DNA of 46,918 nucleotides from Sphingomonadales bacterium (GCA_016872215.1 VHAX01000016.1:1-46918), one strand, 5' to 3'; positions 7,439 to 17,103 are shown, counted from the stretch's first letter. Notes: generated by a model from the sequence alone, not told the origin. Numbers and translations: made by a program.

Positions 7439-8389
7439 ATGAATCTGGTCGAACAACCCATTCAACTGCCCGGACAAACAGGGTTTTATCAGGGAAAGGT
7501 GCGCGATGTTTATTATATAGGTGATCGGCACATCGTTATGGTGGCCTCCAACCGAATTTCGGCCTTCGATGTGGTGCTGCCCAAACCGATTCCGTATAAG
7601 GGACAAGTACTCAACCAGATTGCGGCCCATTTCCTGCGGTTGACCTCCTCTTTGGTACCCAATTGGCTACTCGAAACGCCTGCGCCAATGGTTTCGGTTG
7701 GATTCAAAGCAGAGCCGGTGCCGGTCGAGATGGTGGTTCGCGGCTATCTATCGGGCCATGCCTGGAGGCAATACCATGCAGGTCATCGCGAACTCTGTGG
7801 CGTCGCCTTGCCCGATGGTCTGCGGGCCTCAGACCCTTTTCCCGAACCCATCATCACCCCAACCACCAAGGCGAAGGAGGGTCACGACCAAGACATCTCC
7901 CGCATAGAGATCATGGAGGGTGGGGTGGTCTGCGCGGATGTATACCGGCAGATGGAAAGCTACAGTCTCAGCTTGTTCGCTGCAGGAAGCCGAATGGCGG
8001 CCAATCGTGGCTTGATTTTGGTCGACACCAAGTATGAGTTCGGACTGGTAGATGGTCGTGTGATCCTCATGGATGAGGTTCATACCCCCGATTCTTCGCG
8101 GTTCTTCATAGCCGAGGGATATCTGGAACGGCAGGAATCGGGCACTCCACAGGAGCAACTCTCGAAGGAGTTTTTGCGGCAGTGGTTGATTGCCAACGGC
8201 TTTCAAGGGAGACCGGGTGAGGCAGTGCCTGAAATGTCGGATGCATGGGTGGAGGAAATCGGCCATCGCTACAGGTCGCTCTATGAGCGCATTACGGGAC
8301 GGGATTTTGTGCGGGCACCGAATTCGGATTTTGTGGAGGAAAATTTCACCCAAACGATGAAATGCTTGAACGGGATGGGGTATGTGTGA
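7439..8389 (+). CDS. purC: SAICAR synthetase PurC
   Basis: Phosphoribosylaminoimidazole-succinocarboxamide synthase, 316 residues, the long form typical of Bacteroidota. It condenses CAIR with aspartate using ATP in purine synthesis. Family motifs are clear: GKVRDVYYIGDRHIVMVASN, RISAFDVVLP, VEMVVRGYLSGHAWR, ITPTTKAKEGHDQDIS and LILVDTKYEFG. The ATG follows an A-rich leader without a Shine-Dalgarno sequence, normal for the phylum. It lies downstream of phoH and is probably co-transcribed. No riboswitch is visible in the 67-base gap. Confidence 0.96.
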   Translation: MNLVEQPIQLPGQTGFYQGKVRDVYYIGDRHIVMVASNRISAFDVVLPKPIPYKGQVLNQIAAHFLRLTSSLVPNWLLETPAPMVSVGFKAEPVPVEMVVRGYLSGHAWRQYHAGHRELCGVALPDGLRASDPFPEPIITPTTKAKEGHDQDISRIEIMEGGVVCADVYRQMESYSLSLFAAGSRMAANRGLILVDTKYEFGLVDGRVILMDEVHTPDSSRFFIAEGYLERQESGTPQEQLSKEFLRQWLIANGFQGRPGEAVPEMSDAWVEEIGHRYRSLYERITGRDFVRAPNSDFVEENFTQTMKCLNGMGYV

Positions 8390-8422
8390 CTCTATGTAGT
8401 CCAATTTTCTCTTGCGCTTTGA

Positions 8423-8454
8423 TTTGCAGATTTGGGGGGGATTTGCTACCTTCG
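8423..8454 (+). promoter_or_regulatory. Bacteroidota-type promoter for the STAS gene
   Basis: TTTG (8423-8426) is spaced 20 bases from TACCTTCG (8447-8454), close to the phylum consensus TTTG...TAnnTTTG. It lies about 48 bases before the ATG at 8502. Confidence 0.5.
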
Positions 8455-8501
8455 CTCCTTTCGGTTTAATCCGGTCACTCACCCCTAAAAGCAGTGGATG
8501 T

Positions 8502-8846
8502 ATGAAAATTCGAGTTGATAAAAATGAAGCTTTTGTAGAGATCAGGTTGGAGGAGGAGCGACTCGATTCTTCGGTATCGCCCCGGTTCAAATCGGATTTG
8601 GTGGTGCTGCATTCTGAGGGCCACGTCAACATGTTGCTAGACTTGTCGCTCATCACCTACATCGACTCATCCGGACTGAGTGCGTTGCTCGTGGCCAATC
8701 GCTTGTGTACGGGTTCAGGGGGTAAAGTCGTGTTAACAGGCCTTACGCCTTTTGTGAAAGGGCTTCTTCAGATTTCCCGCCTCGACACTCTATTGCAGGT
8801 AGCTCCTGATTTGGTGGCGGGCCGATTGGCATTTTCGGGGTCGTGA
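8502..8846 (+). CDS. STAS-domain anti-anti-sigma factor-like protein
   Basis: 114 residues forming one STAS domain (SpoIIAA/RsbV type). These cytoplasmic proteins bind an anti-sigma kinase and are switched by serine phosphorylation. The central motif LLDLSLITYIDSSGLSALL carries the usual phosphorylatable serine at about residue 56-57, followed by GGKVVLTGLTPFVKGLLQIS. The ATG at 8502 gives the normal domain start MKIRVDKNEAFVEIRL; the frame is open upstream, but that part covers the promoter and is not conserved in character. No partner kinase or sigma gene is nearby, so the target is unknown. Confidence 0.88.
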   Translation: MKIRVDKNEAFVEIRLEEERLDSSVSPRFKSDLVVLHSEGHVNMLLDLSLITYIDSSGLSALLVANRLCTGSGGKVVLTGLTPFVKGLLQISRLDTLLQVAPDLVAGRLAFSGS

Positions 8847-8889
8847 GGTGTTTTTTCATTCAGCTTTTTCAAGATGCTCTGTTTTTACC

Positions 8890-8897
8890 TATATTTG
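8890..8897 (+). promoter_or_regulatory. -7 box (TATATTTG) of the cargo-protein gene
   Basis: TATATTTG matches TAnnTTTG exactly and is followed by C, as often seen. A T-rich stretch at 8864-8869 is a possible weak -33 element. It lies 77 bases before the ATG at 8974. Confidence 0.5.
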
Positions 8898-8973
8898 CTT
8901 TTTCATTTTGGGTTGCTTGTGTTTTCAAATTGACCTATTCTAAATATCCTCCACGCAAATTTTAATTTCTGTT

Positions 8974-11900
8974 ATGTTAAGAAAAGTCAGTACCCTTTTC
9001 ATTTCTGCATTCATCCTCTTGGATTTTTCCGGGTCTCTTCGTGCCCAAGCTCCGGTGGTGGCACTCGGTTCAGTCTCAGGCTGCGTTGGGGATTCAGTTA
9101 ATGTGCCAATCAATGTTTCGAACTTCACTAATATTTGTGCAGTTTCGCTTGAGGTGAATTTTGACTCCACGGCTCTTCGGTTTGTGGGATTCAATAATTC
9201 TTCGCTAACAGGCAATTTAATCGTCAATAATCCAACTGTTGGTTCTCAGCCTACTTCCAGATTGCTCGTTTCCTGGTTTAGTCTGACGCCAGCCGTGATT
9301 GGTAGCGGTAGTGGATTAATGATGAATTTGAGATTTGCCATTCAGGCTGCGCCACCCCGTGCGGTTAGTTTTAACCTGACTGTTGCAGGTCAATGCGAAT
9401 TAGCCGATGCTAATGGGGATGTAATAGCTGGCGTCCTATTCACCAATGGTGGGGTAACGGCACCTACTTCAATTGCCAGTATCACGACCCAGCCTTTGGG
9501 ATCTCAATCAGTCGTTTCCGGTTCAAACGCCACATTCAGCGTTGTAGCCAGCAATGCCGTTGGATACCAATGGCAGCAGTGGTCATCCGGGCAGTGGAAC
9601 AATCTATCCAATTCGGCTACATTCTCAGGTGTAACGACAAATTCATTACAACTGAATTCGGTTTCACCGGCTTTGAACGGTTCCATTTTTAGGGTTGGTG
9701 TACAAGGCGGTTGTCCTGCGCCCGTATATTCCAATACTTGTACGCTCACCGTAACTCAAGCGGGCAATGTCAATATGGCAATAGGAACTGTACCCGGATG
9801 CCCGGGCGACACAGTGAGTTTACCGGTCTCGGTTTCAGCCTCTGTGAGTAATGTAGGTGGATTGAATTTGGGCATAGTTTATCCGACAGATGTTTCTTTT
9901 GTTGGGGTTTCCAATAGGGCATCTAGTCTATCCAGTCTTACCGCAACATCCACAACCGCCGGTTTGGTAAGTGTTTCCTGGAGTAGCACCACCGGTGCCA
10001 CACTCTCGGGTAATTTGTTTGACTTGCGTTTTGCTGTGAATAATTCTTCAAATGCAGCGATCAGCTGGGATTTCAACAACAGTTCTGTTACTCAAGTGGG
10101 TGGAACTCCTGTCACGGCTGTGTTTTTGCCTGGTCAAATCAACAACAACGGTGCATTCATTACCCAACAGCCGTCAGGAAATAACCTTTTACAACCCGGT
10201 GGCAGTACAAGCTTCACAGCATCGGCTAACGCATCGCCTGGCGCAGGTGCAATATCTTATCAATGGCAGCACAACGTAGGGGGTACGTGGACAAACCTCA
10301 CCAATGGGGCTCCTTATTCTGGTGTGCAAACGGCAACACTGAACATAGCAAACGCAACAGTTGCCTTGAATACTGCAGAATACCGAGTTGTGGTGAGAAC
10401 TGTATCCTGCCCAACAGGTGTGAACAGTCAAAGCATAGTCCTTTCAGTTCAGGCGCCTGCTTTGAGCATTTCCAACGCCTCAGGTTGCGCCGGTGATACA
10501 CTTTTGGTAAATTTTAATAATTCGGTATTGGTTGGAATCAGCGCCGTGGATATTCACGCTCGTTACAACACCCAGCAGTTGAGGTTTGTAGGGTTTTTCG
10601 GATTGAATAACCAATTGATAAGTGCTACCAGTTCGGGGACAAACGGCGTTGTAATCCTTTCCTGGAGTGGTGTATCGCCTATCAATCTGTCTCCGGGTGT
10701 TTTGATCCAGGCGAGATTTGTTGCCATTTCCTCTGGATCTGTAACGTTTACAGATTCACTAACTTCTATTTCAGGTTCTACAGGTCCTTTTCTTCCATCG
10801 CTCACCAATGGTTCTGTCACTGTAACCGGGGTTCAAGCGCAGTTGACTCAAGGTGATACCGCCTATGTATGCTCTGGTGCAGCCATCTTGTTGCAGGCCA
10901 ACACAGTCTCTGGAATTTCCTATGAGTGGTTTAAGGACGGCATAGCGCAGACAAATACAACATCTTCTCTGGCGGTTACCCAGCCGGGTCTGTATGTTGT
11001 TCGTGTAACGGCCATTGGCAGCACCTGTACACCTACCACCGATACGGTTCGGGTGCTGAGTTCAACTTCGCCTGTTGCAGATCTAACGGCAGGTGGGGCT
11101 ACCACATTCTGCGCAGGGGGATCTGTTACTCTTTTTGCCTCACCCACTGGAGCTGGATTTACTTATCAATGGTTGCTGAATGGTTTAGTGGTTTCGGGTG
11201 TAACATCCAATAATTATTTGGCGACTGCAGCCGGATCATATCGTGTGGTTGTAACCAACCTCGGGGGATGTCACGATACGTCCTTGGTCATTTCTTTGAC
11301 GGTACAAGCCCTCCCAGGCGCTGCCATTATAGTGGGTGGTCCAACTTCATTCTGCGACGGTGGCTCTGTATTGCTCACCGCCACAAGTGGTGCCAATTTC
11401 CAGTATCGCTGGCTTCGTAATGGCGCCTATTTTGGTGTAGTGACCCCAACGTATGCAGCTAATCAAAGTGGTGTATACCGTGTTCGTATTGAGAATACGG
11501 CAACCGGTTGTTTCGATACTTCAACCGCCATTACTGTTAATGTCAACGCATTGCCCAATGTAGTTTACATAGCCTCAGGACCGCTCACGTTTTGTTCGGG
11601 CGATTCAGTTGTATTCACAACCCAGCCTGGTCCACAGGGGACACAGCGTCAGTGGTTGCGCAACAATTTGCCTATTGCTGGTGCAACGGGTCTCACATTT
11701 GTAGCGCGCACTTCGGGTGATTACACTCTGCGCGTATTCTTTGTGCCGACAGGTTGTGTAGACACGGGCAGTGTAAGCACCGTTGTTGTTAATTCAGTGC
11801 CCCCTCGTCCAACGATCACGGTTTCCAATACCAGTGATACGCTATTCTCCTCTGCGGCGGCCGACAACCAATGGTATAAGAACGGGGCTCTTATTCCGGG

Positions 11901-12288
11901 TGCCACAAATCAAACTTTGATCATCACTGGAGCTGGATTGGGTAATGGTGTGTATGCGGTACGGGTAATTTCCAATGGTTGTAGCTCCGACTCTTCCAAT
12001 AACCTCAACATCACCAATGTAGTTGTTCCCTCATTGAACTTGGGAACTCTTAAGGTTTACCCCAATCCTACTGGTGGCCAGGTGCGTATTTCAATGGGTG
12101 GTTTGAATGGGGGTGAGGTTCGTGTATCAATTCGTAACGCGGTCGGTCAAATCGTTTGGAATGAATTGATGCTAAACGCCCAAACGGAAATGTCTCTTGA
12201 TCTCGGTCTCCTCCCCTCAGGCGTATATCTGATTGAGGCGGGCGACGGAAACAATTTTCTGATCGAACGTTTGATGATTAAGCGTTAA
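8974..12288 (+). CDS. Secreted cohesin-like/Ig-repeat protein with T9SS type A sorting domain
   Basis: A 1104-residue exported protein. Residues 1-25 are a signal peptide ending LRAQA. Three cohesin-like modules are visible by shared phrases (CVGDSVNVPINV near 40, CPGDTVSLPVSV near 275, CAGDTLLVNF near 503, each followed by LRFVGF or SFVGV). The first two are each followed by an Ig-like module with YQWQ. Residues about 620-1000 are a row of short Ig-like repeats (FCAGGSVTL, FCDGGSVLL, FCSGDSVVF). The last 80 residues, from LKVYPNPTGGQVRIS, form a type A sorting domain for type IX secretion, so the product should reach the surface or medium. Function is probably adhesive or structural; no catalytic motif was seen. 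It is a single-gene unit. Confidence 0.9.
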   Translation: MLRKVSTLFISAFILLDFSGSLRAQAPVVALGSVSGCVGDSVNVPINVSNFTNICAVSLEVNFDSTALRFVGFNNSSLTGNLIVNNPTVGSQPTSRLLVSWFSLTPAVIGSGSGLMMNLRFAIQAAPPRAVSFNLTVAGQCELADANGDVIAGVLFTNGGVTAPTSIASITTQPLGSQSVVSGSNATFSVVASNAVGYQWQQWSSGQWNNLSNSATFSGVTTNSLQLNSVSPALNGSIFRVGVQGGCPAPVYSNTCTLTVTQAGNVNMAIGTVPGCPGDTVSLPVSVSASVSNVGGLNLGIVYPTDVSFVGVSNRASSLSSLTATSTTAGLVSVSWSSTTGATLSGNLFDLRFAVNNSSNAAISWDFNNSSVTQVGGTPVTAVFLPGQINNNGAFITQQPSGNNLLQPGGSTSFTASANASPGAGAISYQWQHNVGGTWTNLTNGAPYSGVQTATLNIANATVALNTAEYRVVVRTVSCPTGVNSQSIVLSVQAPALSISNASGCAGDTLLVNFNNSVLVGISAVDIHARYNTQQLRFVGFFGLNNQLISATSSGTNGVVILSWSGVSPINLSPGVLIQARFVAISSGSVTFTDSLTSISGSTGPFLPSLTNGSVTVTGVQAQLTQGDTAYVCSGAAILLQANTVSGISYEWFKDGIAQTNTTSSLAVTQPGLYVVRVTAIGSTCTPTTDTVRVLSSTSPVADLTAGGATTFCAGGSVTLFASPTGAGFTYQWLLNGLVVSGVTSNNYLATAAGSYRVVVTNLGGCHDTSLVISLTVQALPGAAIIVGGPTSFCDGGSVLLTATSGANFQYRWLRNGAYFGVVTPTYAANQSGVYRVRIENTATGCFDTSTAITVNVNALPNVVYIASGPLTFCSGDSVVFTTQPGPQGTQRQWLRNNLPIAGATGLTFVARTSGDYTLRVFFVPTGCVDTGSVSTVVVNSVPPRPTITVSNTSDTLFSSAAADNQWYKNGALIPGATNQTLIITGAGLGNGVYAVRVISNGCSSDSSNNLNITNVVVPSLNLGTLKVYPNPTGGQVRISMGGLNGGEVRVSIRNAVGQIVWNELMLNAQTEMSLDLGLLPSGVYLIEAGDGNNFLIERLMIKR

Positions 12289-12310
12289 ATTAAAATAGTC
12301 ATAAATAAAA

Positions 12311-12342
12311 GAGGCGCACGATTGTGCGCCTCTTTCTGTTTT
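12311..12342. terminator. Bidirectional terminator between the cargo gene and fabI
   Basis: Perfect stem GAGGCGCAC (12311-12319) / GTGCGCCTC (12324-12332) with loop GATT. T-rich tracts lie on both sides (TTTCTGTTTT on the plus strand; TTTTATTTAT reading the minus strand), so it can end both convergent genes. Confidence 0.85.
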
Positions 12343-12401
12343 GGAAGAAAGACCAGCATATAAAACGTCTTTGGTCTTTAGACTTTTTCTGAGTTCTATC
12401 T

Positions 12402-13229
12402 TTATTCTTCTGTTGGTCCCATTACCGAATTCATGATTTCGGTGCTGATTCCGGTGTTGGAAAATCCACCATCGTGGTAGATGTTCTGCATAGTGATCAT
12501 ACGGGTTAAATCAGAGAACATGACCACACAGAAGTCGGCACAGGAATCGGCCGATGCATTACCAAGAGGCGACATCAGGTCGGCATATCGGAAGAACTGA
12601 TTGAACCCTTTAACGCCGGAGCCGGCCGTGGTGAAGGTTGGACTTTGGGATATGGTGTTCACCCGGATCCCGTGTGATTTTCCCAGGTGATAGCCAAAAC
12701 TGCGACCGATAGATTCCAATAGAGCTTTTGCATCAGCCATATCGTTGTAATCGGGGAATACCCTTTGGGCCGCGATGTAGGATAATGCCAGTACAGATGC
12801 CCCGCGCGATAGAGCGTTGATATTCATGGCGGTGCGGAGGGTGCGGTGGAATGAAATGGCCGATATATCAAGTCCCTTGTGGTAGTAGTCGTAGTCGATT
12901 TCCGTGTAGTGCCTGCCCTTGCGCACATTCAGTGACATGCCTATGGAGTGTAGAACAAAGTCGACTTGTCCACCCAGGATTTCCTTTGACCGGGTAAACA
13001 AGGACTCTAAATCGTCCATTGAAGTTGCATCGGCTCCGATGACAATTGTTTCGCATTTTTGGGCCAGTTCCTGTACTTTGCCCATTCTAAGGGCAACCGG
13101 TGCGTTGGTGAGGGTAAAGCGCGCCCCCGCGGCGAAGGCTTTTTCGGCTACATGCCAGGCAATTGAGTCGGGATCGAGGGCGCCAAATATGATGCCTTTT
13201 TTGCCTTGAAGGAGTGGATGGGTATTCAT
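12402..13229 (-). CDS. fabI: Enoyl-[acyl-carrier-protein] reductase FabI
   Basis: A 275-residue SDR-fold reductase for the last step of each fatty-acid elongation cycle, NAD(P)H-dependent. The active-site triad spacing is exactly FabI-like: Tyr151, Tyr161 and Lys168 (E. coli 146, 156 and 163). The nucleotide-binding start GIIFGALDPDSIAWHVAEK and FVLHSIGMSL replace the E. coli wording with the divergent form used in Bacteroidota. IRVNTISQSPTFTTAGSGVKG follows. The start lies five bases after the recN stop, so it is the last gene of the minus-strand cluster beginning at bamD. Confidence 0.93.
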   Translation of the reverse strand: MNTHPLLQGKKGIIFGALDPDSIAWHVAEKAFAAGARFTLTNAPVALRMGKVQELAQKCETIVIGADATSMDDLESLFTRSKEILGGQVDFVLHSIGMSLNVRKGRHYTEIDYDYYHKGLDISAISFHRTLRTAMNINALSRGASVLALSYIAAQRVFPDYNDMADAKALLESIGRSFGYHLGKSHGIRVNTISQSPTFTTAGSGVKGFNQFFRYADLMSPLGNASADSCADFCVVMFSDLTRMITMQNIYHDGGFSNTGISTEIMNSVMGPTEE

Positions 13230-13234
13230 ATGGT

Positions 13235-14911
13235 TTAGGTTTGATAGAGTTGAATCAGTGCCTCGGCTTGTCGACGGGCCGGATCTCCTGCCTCTGTCCC
13301 CGCCATCATTCCCGCAAGAACACAGACGCGTTCGTCGGCATCCAGATTATCTATTTGGGAAACGGTCTGTAGTTCGGTGCTTGTTTTCTTGACCCGGAAA
13401 TGACGGTTGGCGGCCGCTGCGATTTGGGGTAAATGGGTAATCAGAATTATTTGTTGTTGGCTTTCAGCCATTTCCTTCAGCAGCTTCCCAATTCCCAAAG
13501 CAGTTTGTCCGGAAATCCCTGTGTCGATTTCGTCGAATACGATCACAGAGATATCGTCGTGGGTGCGACAAGCAGTTCGCAGGCATAGGGTGAGTCGCGA
13601 CAATTCACCCCCGCTGGCTACCTTTTGCAGGGGGGCCGTGGTCTGACCCGGGTTGGCGGAGAATTTAAACTCCACCTGGCTGTAGCCGGATGTGTCGGCT
13701 AATAATTCGCTGTTTCGATGAAGCCGCACTTCGAATTGGGCTCTGGCAAATCCCGCAGATGGCATCAGATTTTGCATGGCCAACTCGAGCCGGGATGCGG
13801 ATTCCGTTCTTTTCTGGTGTAACAATTCTGCCGCGTTTATCGCTTCTTCATGCGCCTGCGCAGATTGTGACCGCAATTGCTCCAATAATTGAAGGTTCTG
13901 AACCGAAACCTCCGATAAAAGCTCCATTTCTTTCATTTTGTCGAGGAGTTCAGCCAGGTTCCGGGTTTGATGTTTGACCAAAAGTTGATTGAGTTTGTCG
14001 ATGCGTTCAACGAGTGGTTGTGCGTTGTGGTTGTTATATGAGAAGGAATCGGACCATCGGCCCGCCTGCATTTCCGCCTCTTTGAGGGCCGTAAGAGCCT
14101 GTTCATAACTTTCGTATATATCCTGGGCTACCTGACTGAGGTCATGGAAGGGACGAATTTGTTTTTGAAGCATGGAAACCCGGCTGATGAGCCCTTGTTC
14201 GTTCCCATCGAGCTCCCAAATTGCCTGTTGCAATGATTCCTGAATCGTCTTCGCTTGTTCGATCAGACGTTGTTGCGATTCCAGCTCTATGAGTTCACCA
14301 GGCCCTTTGATTTCCATACTCTGGATTTCCTCCAAATAAAACTGGTTCAATTCCCGGTCGTGGGCCGCTTGAGACGTACGTTCCTCGAGTTCCCTAAGCT
14401 CACGGTCGATTCGTTGCCACTCTTTATGGGTTTTCTTGTAGTGCAGGGCCAAATCGCGACAACTGGCAAATTCATCGAGATACTCTAAGTGTATGCGTGC
14501 AGATTTCAATTCGCGTGCTTCGTGTTGTCCGCAGATGTCGATCAACCAGTAACTGATGTCACGGAGTTGCGAAAGCGATGCCGGACTATCCTGAATGAAG
14601 CAACGGGTACGGGAAGGTTGACTCAACTCACGTCTGAGAATCAAAGGATTTGTGTTCTCAATTCCTTGTTCACTTAGCCATTCCTGCAAATCGGGATGCT
14701 CGTTCACAAATTCTGCTTCGATCACACATTTTTGTTCGGGGTCTAAAGCAGGATGACCATCGTATCGTTCCCCCATCAAATGACCGAGTGCACCCAATAC
14801 CAGCGATTTACCCGCACCGGTTTCACCGGTAATGACATGCAGACCCGTGCCGAATTCGATTTCATGCGTGCGAATAATGCCGTAGTTGCGTATGCTGAGG
14901 GTTTTAATCAT
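13235..14911 (-). CDS. recN: DNA repair protein RecN
   Basis: An SMC-like ATPase of 558 residues acting in double-strand break repair. Walker A GETGAGKS is at residues 29-36, a long coiled coil fills the middle, and the C-terminal head has the ABC signature VASGGELSRL and Walker B IVFDEIDTGISG, then LITHLPQIAA. The start is the ATG at 14911 (MIKTLSIRNYGII), matching the normal RecN opening; an upstream in-frame ATG at 14935 adds eight unlikely residues. It lies downstream of the DUF4835 gene and just upstream of fabI. Confidence 0.96.
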   Translation of the reverse strand: MIKTLSIRNYGIIRTHEIEFGTGLHVITGETGAGKSLVLGALGHLMGERYDGHPALDPEQKCVIEAEFVNEHPDLQEWLSEQGIENTNPLILRRELSQPSRTRCFIQDSPASLSQLRDISYWLIDICGQHEARELKSARIHLEYLDEFASCRDLALHYKKTHKEWQRIDRELRELEERTSQAAHDRELNQFYLEEIQSMEIKGPGELIELESQQRLIEQAKTIQESLQQAIWELDGNEQGLISRVSMLQKQIRPFHDLSQVAQDIYESYEQALTALKEAEMQAGRWSDSFSYNNHNAQPLVERIDKLNQLLVKHQTRNLAELLDKMKEMELLSEVSVQNLQLLEQLRSQSAQAHEEAINAAELLHQKRTESASRLELAMQNLMPSAGFARAQFEVRLHRNSELLADTSGYSQVEFKFSANPGQTTAPLQKVASGGELSRLTLCLRTACRTHDDISVIVFDEIDTGISGQTALGIGKLLKEMAESQQQIILITHLPQIAAAANRHFRVKKTSTELQTVSQIDNLDADERVCVLAGMMAGTEAGDPARRQAEALIQLYQT

Positions 14912-14962
14912 GCGAAAATTATGCGTACTTCCCAACGTAACAATACGAAATGGAATTGTTAC

Positions 14963-15883
14963 TTATTGGCTGATTTTTTGATATTCCTGGGCATTGAGCG
15001 GGTCCATTTCCGTTAGGAAATTCAAGACTTTGGCCTTTTCGGCCGGAGTTGCAGGTTGGTAGATACCTACGATTTCATTCACTTTACCCTTTAGGAATAG
15101 GGGGAGTATGACCGATCCCGGTTTTGATTTGTAGAGCTGGTGGAGCTTTTCGATGGCTTCCGTGGTTTTCATTCGGGCCTGGAACATATTGTCTGGTTTA
15201 CTCATCACATCAAGTCCCTGCCGGTGGTAGACATACAAAAACTCACGGAAGTTTCGGTAGCTGCTGTTGGTGAGGTTTTCGTTGAGCCAAAATCGGTTGC
15301 GCAGACTCTGACTTTGGCGCCAACCCATTTCCTGAGCGTTCTGTGCATTGTTCACAATCTGTTTTGCCTTCTGGTGAAATTCTTGTCCACCCATCATCCC
15401 AAAAGTATCGTAGTCGAGACCAAGCACCGTATACACATAAAACGCCAGCATGCTTGTGAGGTTGCTTTGGTGCATATTGATATCGAATTCCAGGGGCTGG
15501 AATTCGGTATACTCAAAGAGCCAGTCGGGGTCGGTGTAATTGAGCATTACCGTGGTATAGCCCGAATTAAACACGGGTCGGTTGCTTTGGATTTGTACGG
15601 TCGCCTTAAACTGATTCACACTCAACCGCTCATCGAGCACGATGTTCATGCTGAACGAAATTCGCTCCTGAAATTGGTAGGTGTCGGATGTCCATTTCCT
15701 ATTATTTACAAATTCATTGATGGCTGCCTGCATCGACTGATACAGCTGCTGATCGGCCCCACCTAGTTTGTTGGCGTTCACCATTACCTGGCAGAAAACC
15801 TCCTGTGCGTGCACGCGCGAATGAACCATTGTGGTCACACCCATCAGCAGAAAGCAAATGAACTTTAGGAGGGGATGTAACAT
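14963..15883 (-). CDS. porD: DUF4835 family protein (PorD-like, type IX secretion associated)
   Basis: A 306-residue exported protein with an N-terminal signal peptide (hydrophobic LLKFICFLLMGVTTMV, cleavage near VHAQE). The body matches the Bacteroidota-specific DUF4835 family: QVMVNANKLGGADQQLYQSM, NEFVNNRKWTSDTYQFQERI, NMHQSNLTSMLAFYVYTVLG and LDYDTFGMMGG are characteristic. From memory the family is also annotated as T9SS protein PorD; its exact role is unclear to me, so the symbol is tentative. The start overlaps the end of coaBC by 19 bases. The order rpoZ-coaBC-DUF4835-recN is a common phylum neighbourhood, which supports the call. Confidence 0.85.
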   Translation of the reverse strand: MLHPLLKFICFLLMGVTTMVHSRVHAQEVFCQVMVNANKLGGADQQLYQSMQAAINEFVNNRKWTSDTYQFQERISFSMNIVLDERLSVNQFKATVQIQSNRPVFNSGYTTVMLNYTDPDWLFEYTEFQPLEFDINMHQSNLTSMLAFYVYTVLGLDYDTFGMMGGQEFHQKAKQIVNNAQNAQEMGWRQSQSLRNRFWLNENLTNSSYRNFREFLYVYHRQGLDVMSKPDNMFQARMKTTEAIEKLHQLYKSKPGSVILPLFLKGKVNEIVGIYQPATPAEKAKVLNFLTEMDPLNAQEYQKISQ

Positions 15884-17100
15884 AAAATCAGGTGTTGGAT
15901 TATGTCGCGGGCGATGTCTTTTTTGGAGGCCAGGGGAAGTTCCCTAATCCCCAGGGCGGATAGTAGGGTTACCCGATTGGTGTCGGCTCCAAAGCCTGCC
16001 CCTTTATTGTTTATTCGGTTAAGGATCATCATATCGCAATTCTTGGTGGATTTTTTACGACGTGCCTCTGCTATTCCATCAGCTGATTCCAGGGCGAAGC
16101 CGACCAAAAATTGCTGCGGTTGCTTGTTGCGTCCCACTTCGGCGAGGATATCGGGATTAGGGTGCATTTCGATGCGGGTAACTGCATCTTGCTTTTTGAT
16201 TTTTCCGGTTGTTTTGTGCACGGGTCGGAAATCCGCTACGGCAGCGCAGAATATGCCAATATCAAACTTCGTCCGATATGATTCTACGGCCTTTTGCATT
16301 TCGTGGGCGCTTTCTACCGCAACAAATGCATATAAGCCTTGCGGGGGTGTCAGAGTAACCGGCCCGGAGATCAGCACCACCCGTGCACCTTGTTCCAAAC
16401 AGGCCTCTGCCAGCGCGTATCCCATCTTGCCCGAGCTGTGGTTACTGATATAGCGTACATCGTCGATGGCCTCGCGGGTGGGTCCCGCTGTAATGAGTAC
16501 CATTTTATTCCGTAAATCTTCAGTTGCCTGGGGTAAAACATCGGCATTCGTTGACGCCCAGTGCGCTTCCAGTGCATCTATGAGTTCCTGGGGCTCTGCC
16601 ATGCGTCCCACACCGTTCAACCCGCTGGCCAGAGCACCGTTTGCCGGACCCAGCATGCGATGATTGGCTCTTGAAGTCAGCTCCTTCACATTTTTTGCCG
16701 TAGCAGGATGTTTCCACATATCGATGTCCATCGCTGGAGCAAACCAAACTGGGCAGCGGGCCGACAAATATACCGCCATCAGGAGGTTGTCGCACAACCC
16801 CCCAGCCATTTTGGCCAGTGTTTGGGCGCTACAGGGTGCAATCAGGATGAGGTCGGCCCACATTCCCAACTCCACATGGTTGACCCACTCGCCGCCGGCG
16901 GACTTAACAAATTCCGAATAAACCGGACGCTCGGAGAGCGTGGATAGGGTGAGTGGGGTCACAAACCCCAGGGCGTCGGGCGTACAAACGACCTGTACAT
17001 CGGCGCCTTTGCTTTTAAGGTGCCGAACAATCCAGGTCGACTTATAGGCAGCGATACTGCCCGTGATGCCCAACAATAATTTGCGCCCATTCCACACCAT
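15865..17100 (-). CDS. coaBC: Bifunctional CoaBC (phosphopantothenoylcysteine decarboxylase / phosphopantothenate-cysteine ligase)
   Basis: 411 residues catalysing two consecutive coenzyme A steps. The N-terminal FMN-dependent decarboxylase half has GITGSIAAYKS, the active-site His in VNHVELG, and APAMDIDMWKHP. The C-terminal ligase half begins at about residue 200 with VLITAGPTREAIDDVRYISN and HSSGKMG, and includes CAAVADFRP. The start is four bases after the rpoZ stop and the end overlaps the DUF4835 gene, so it is tightly placed in the operon. Confidence 0.96.
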   Translation of the reverse strand: MVWNGRKLLLGITGSIAAYKSTWIVRHLKSKGADVQVVCTPDALGFVTPLTLSTLSERPVYSEFVKSAGGEWVNHVELGMWADLILIAPCSAQTLAKMAGGLCDNLLMAVYLSARCPVWFAPAMDIDMWKHPATAKNVKELTSRANHRMLGPANGALASGLNGVGRMAEPQELIDALEAHWASTNADVLPQATEDLRNKMVLITAGPTREAIDDVRYISNHSSGKMGYALAEACLEQGARVVLISGPVTLTPPQGLYAFVAVESAHEMQKAVESYRTKFDIGIFCAAVADFRPVHKTTGKIKKQDAVTRIEMHPNPDILAEVGRNKQPQQFLVGFALESADGIAEARRKKSTKNCDMMILNRINNKGAGFGADTNRVTLLSALGIRELPLASKKDIARDIIQHLILCYIPS

Positions 17101-17103
17101 ATA

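Noticed and set aside
7829-8656. 275-codon minus-strand frame opposite purC
   Set aside because: purC is certain by motif, and the antisense translation shows no domain or plausible start; it is a shadow of codon bias.
15140-15766. 208-codon plus-strand frame opposite the DUF4835 gene
   Set aside because: DUF4835 wording on the minus strand is convincing and the antisense translation is not.
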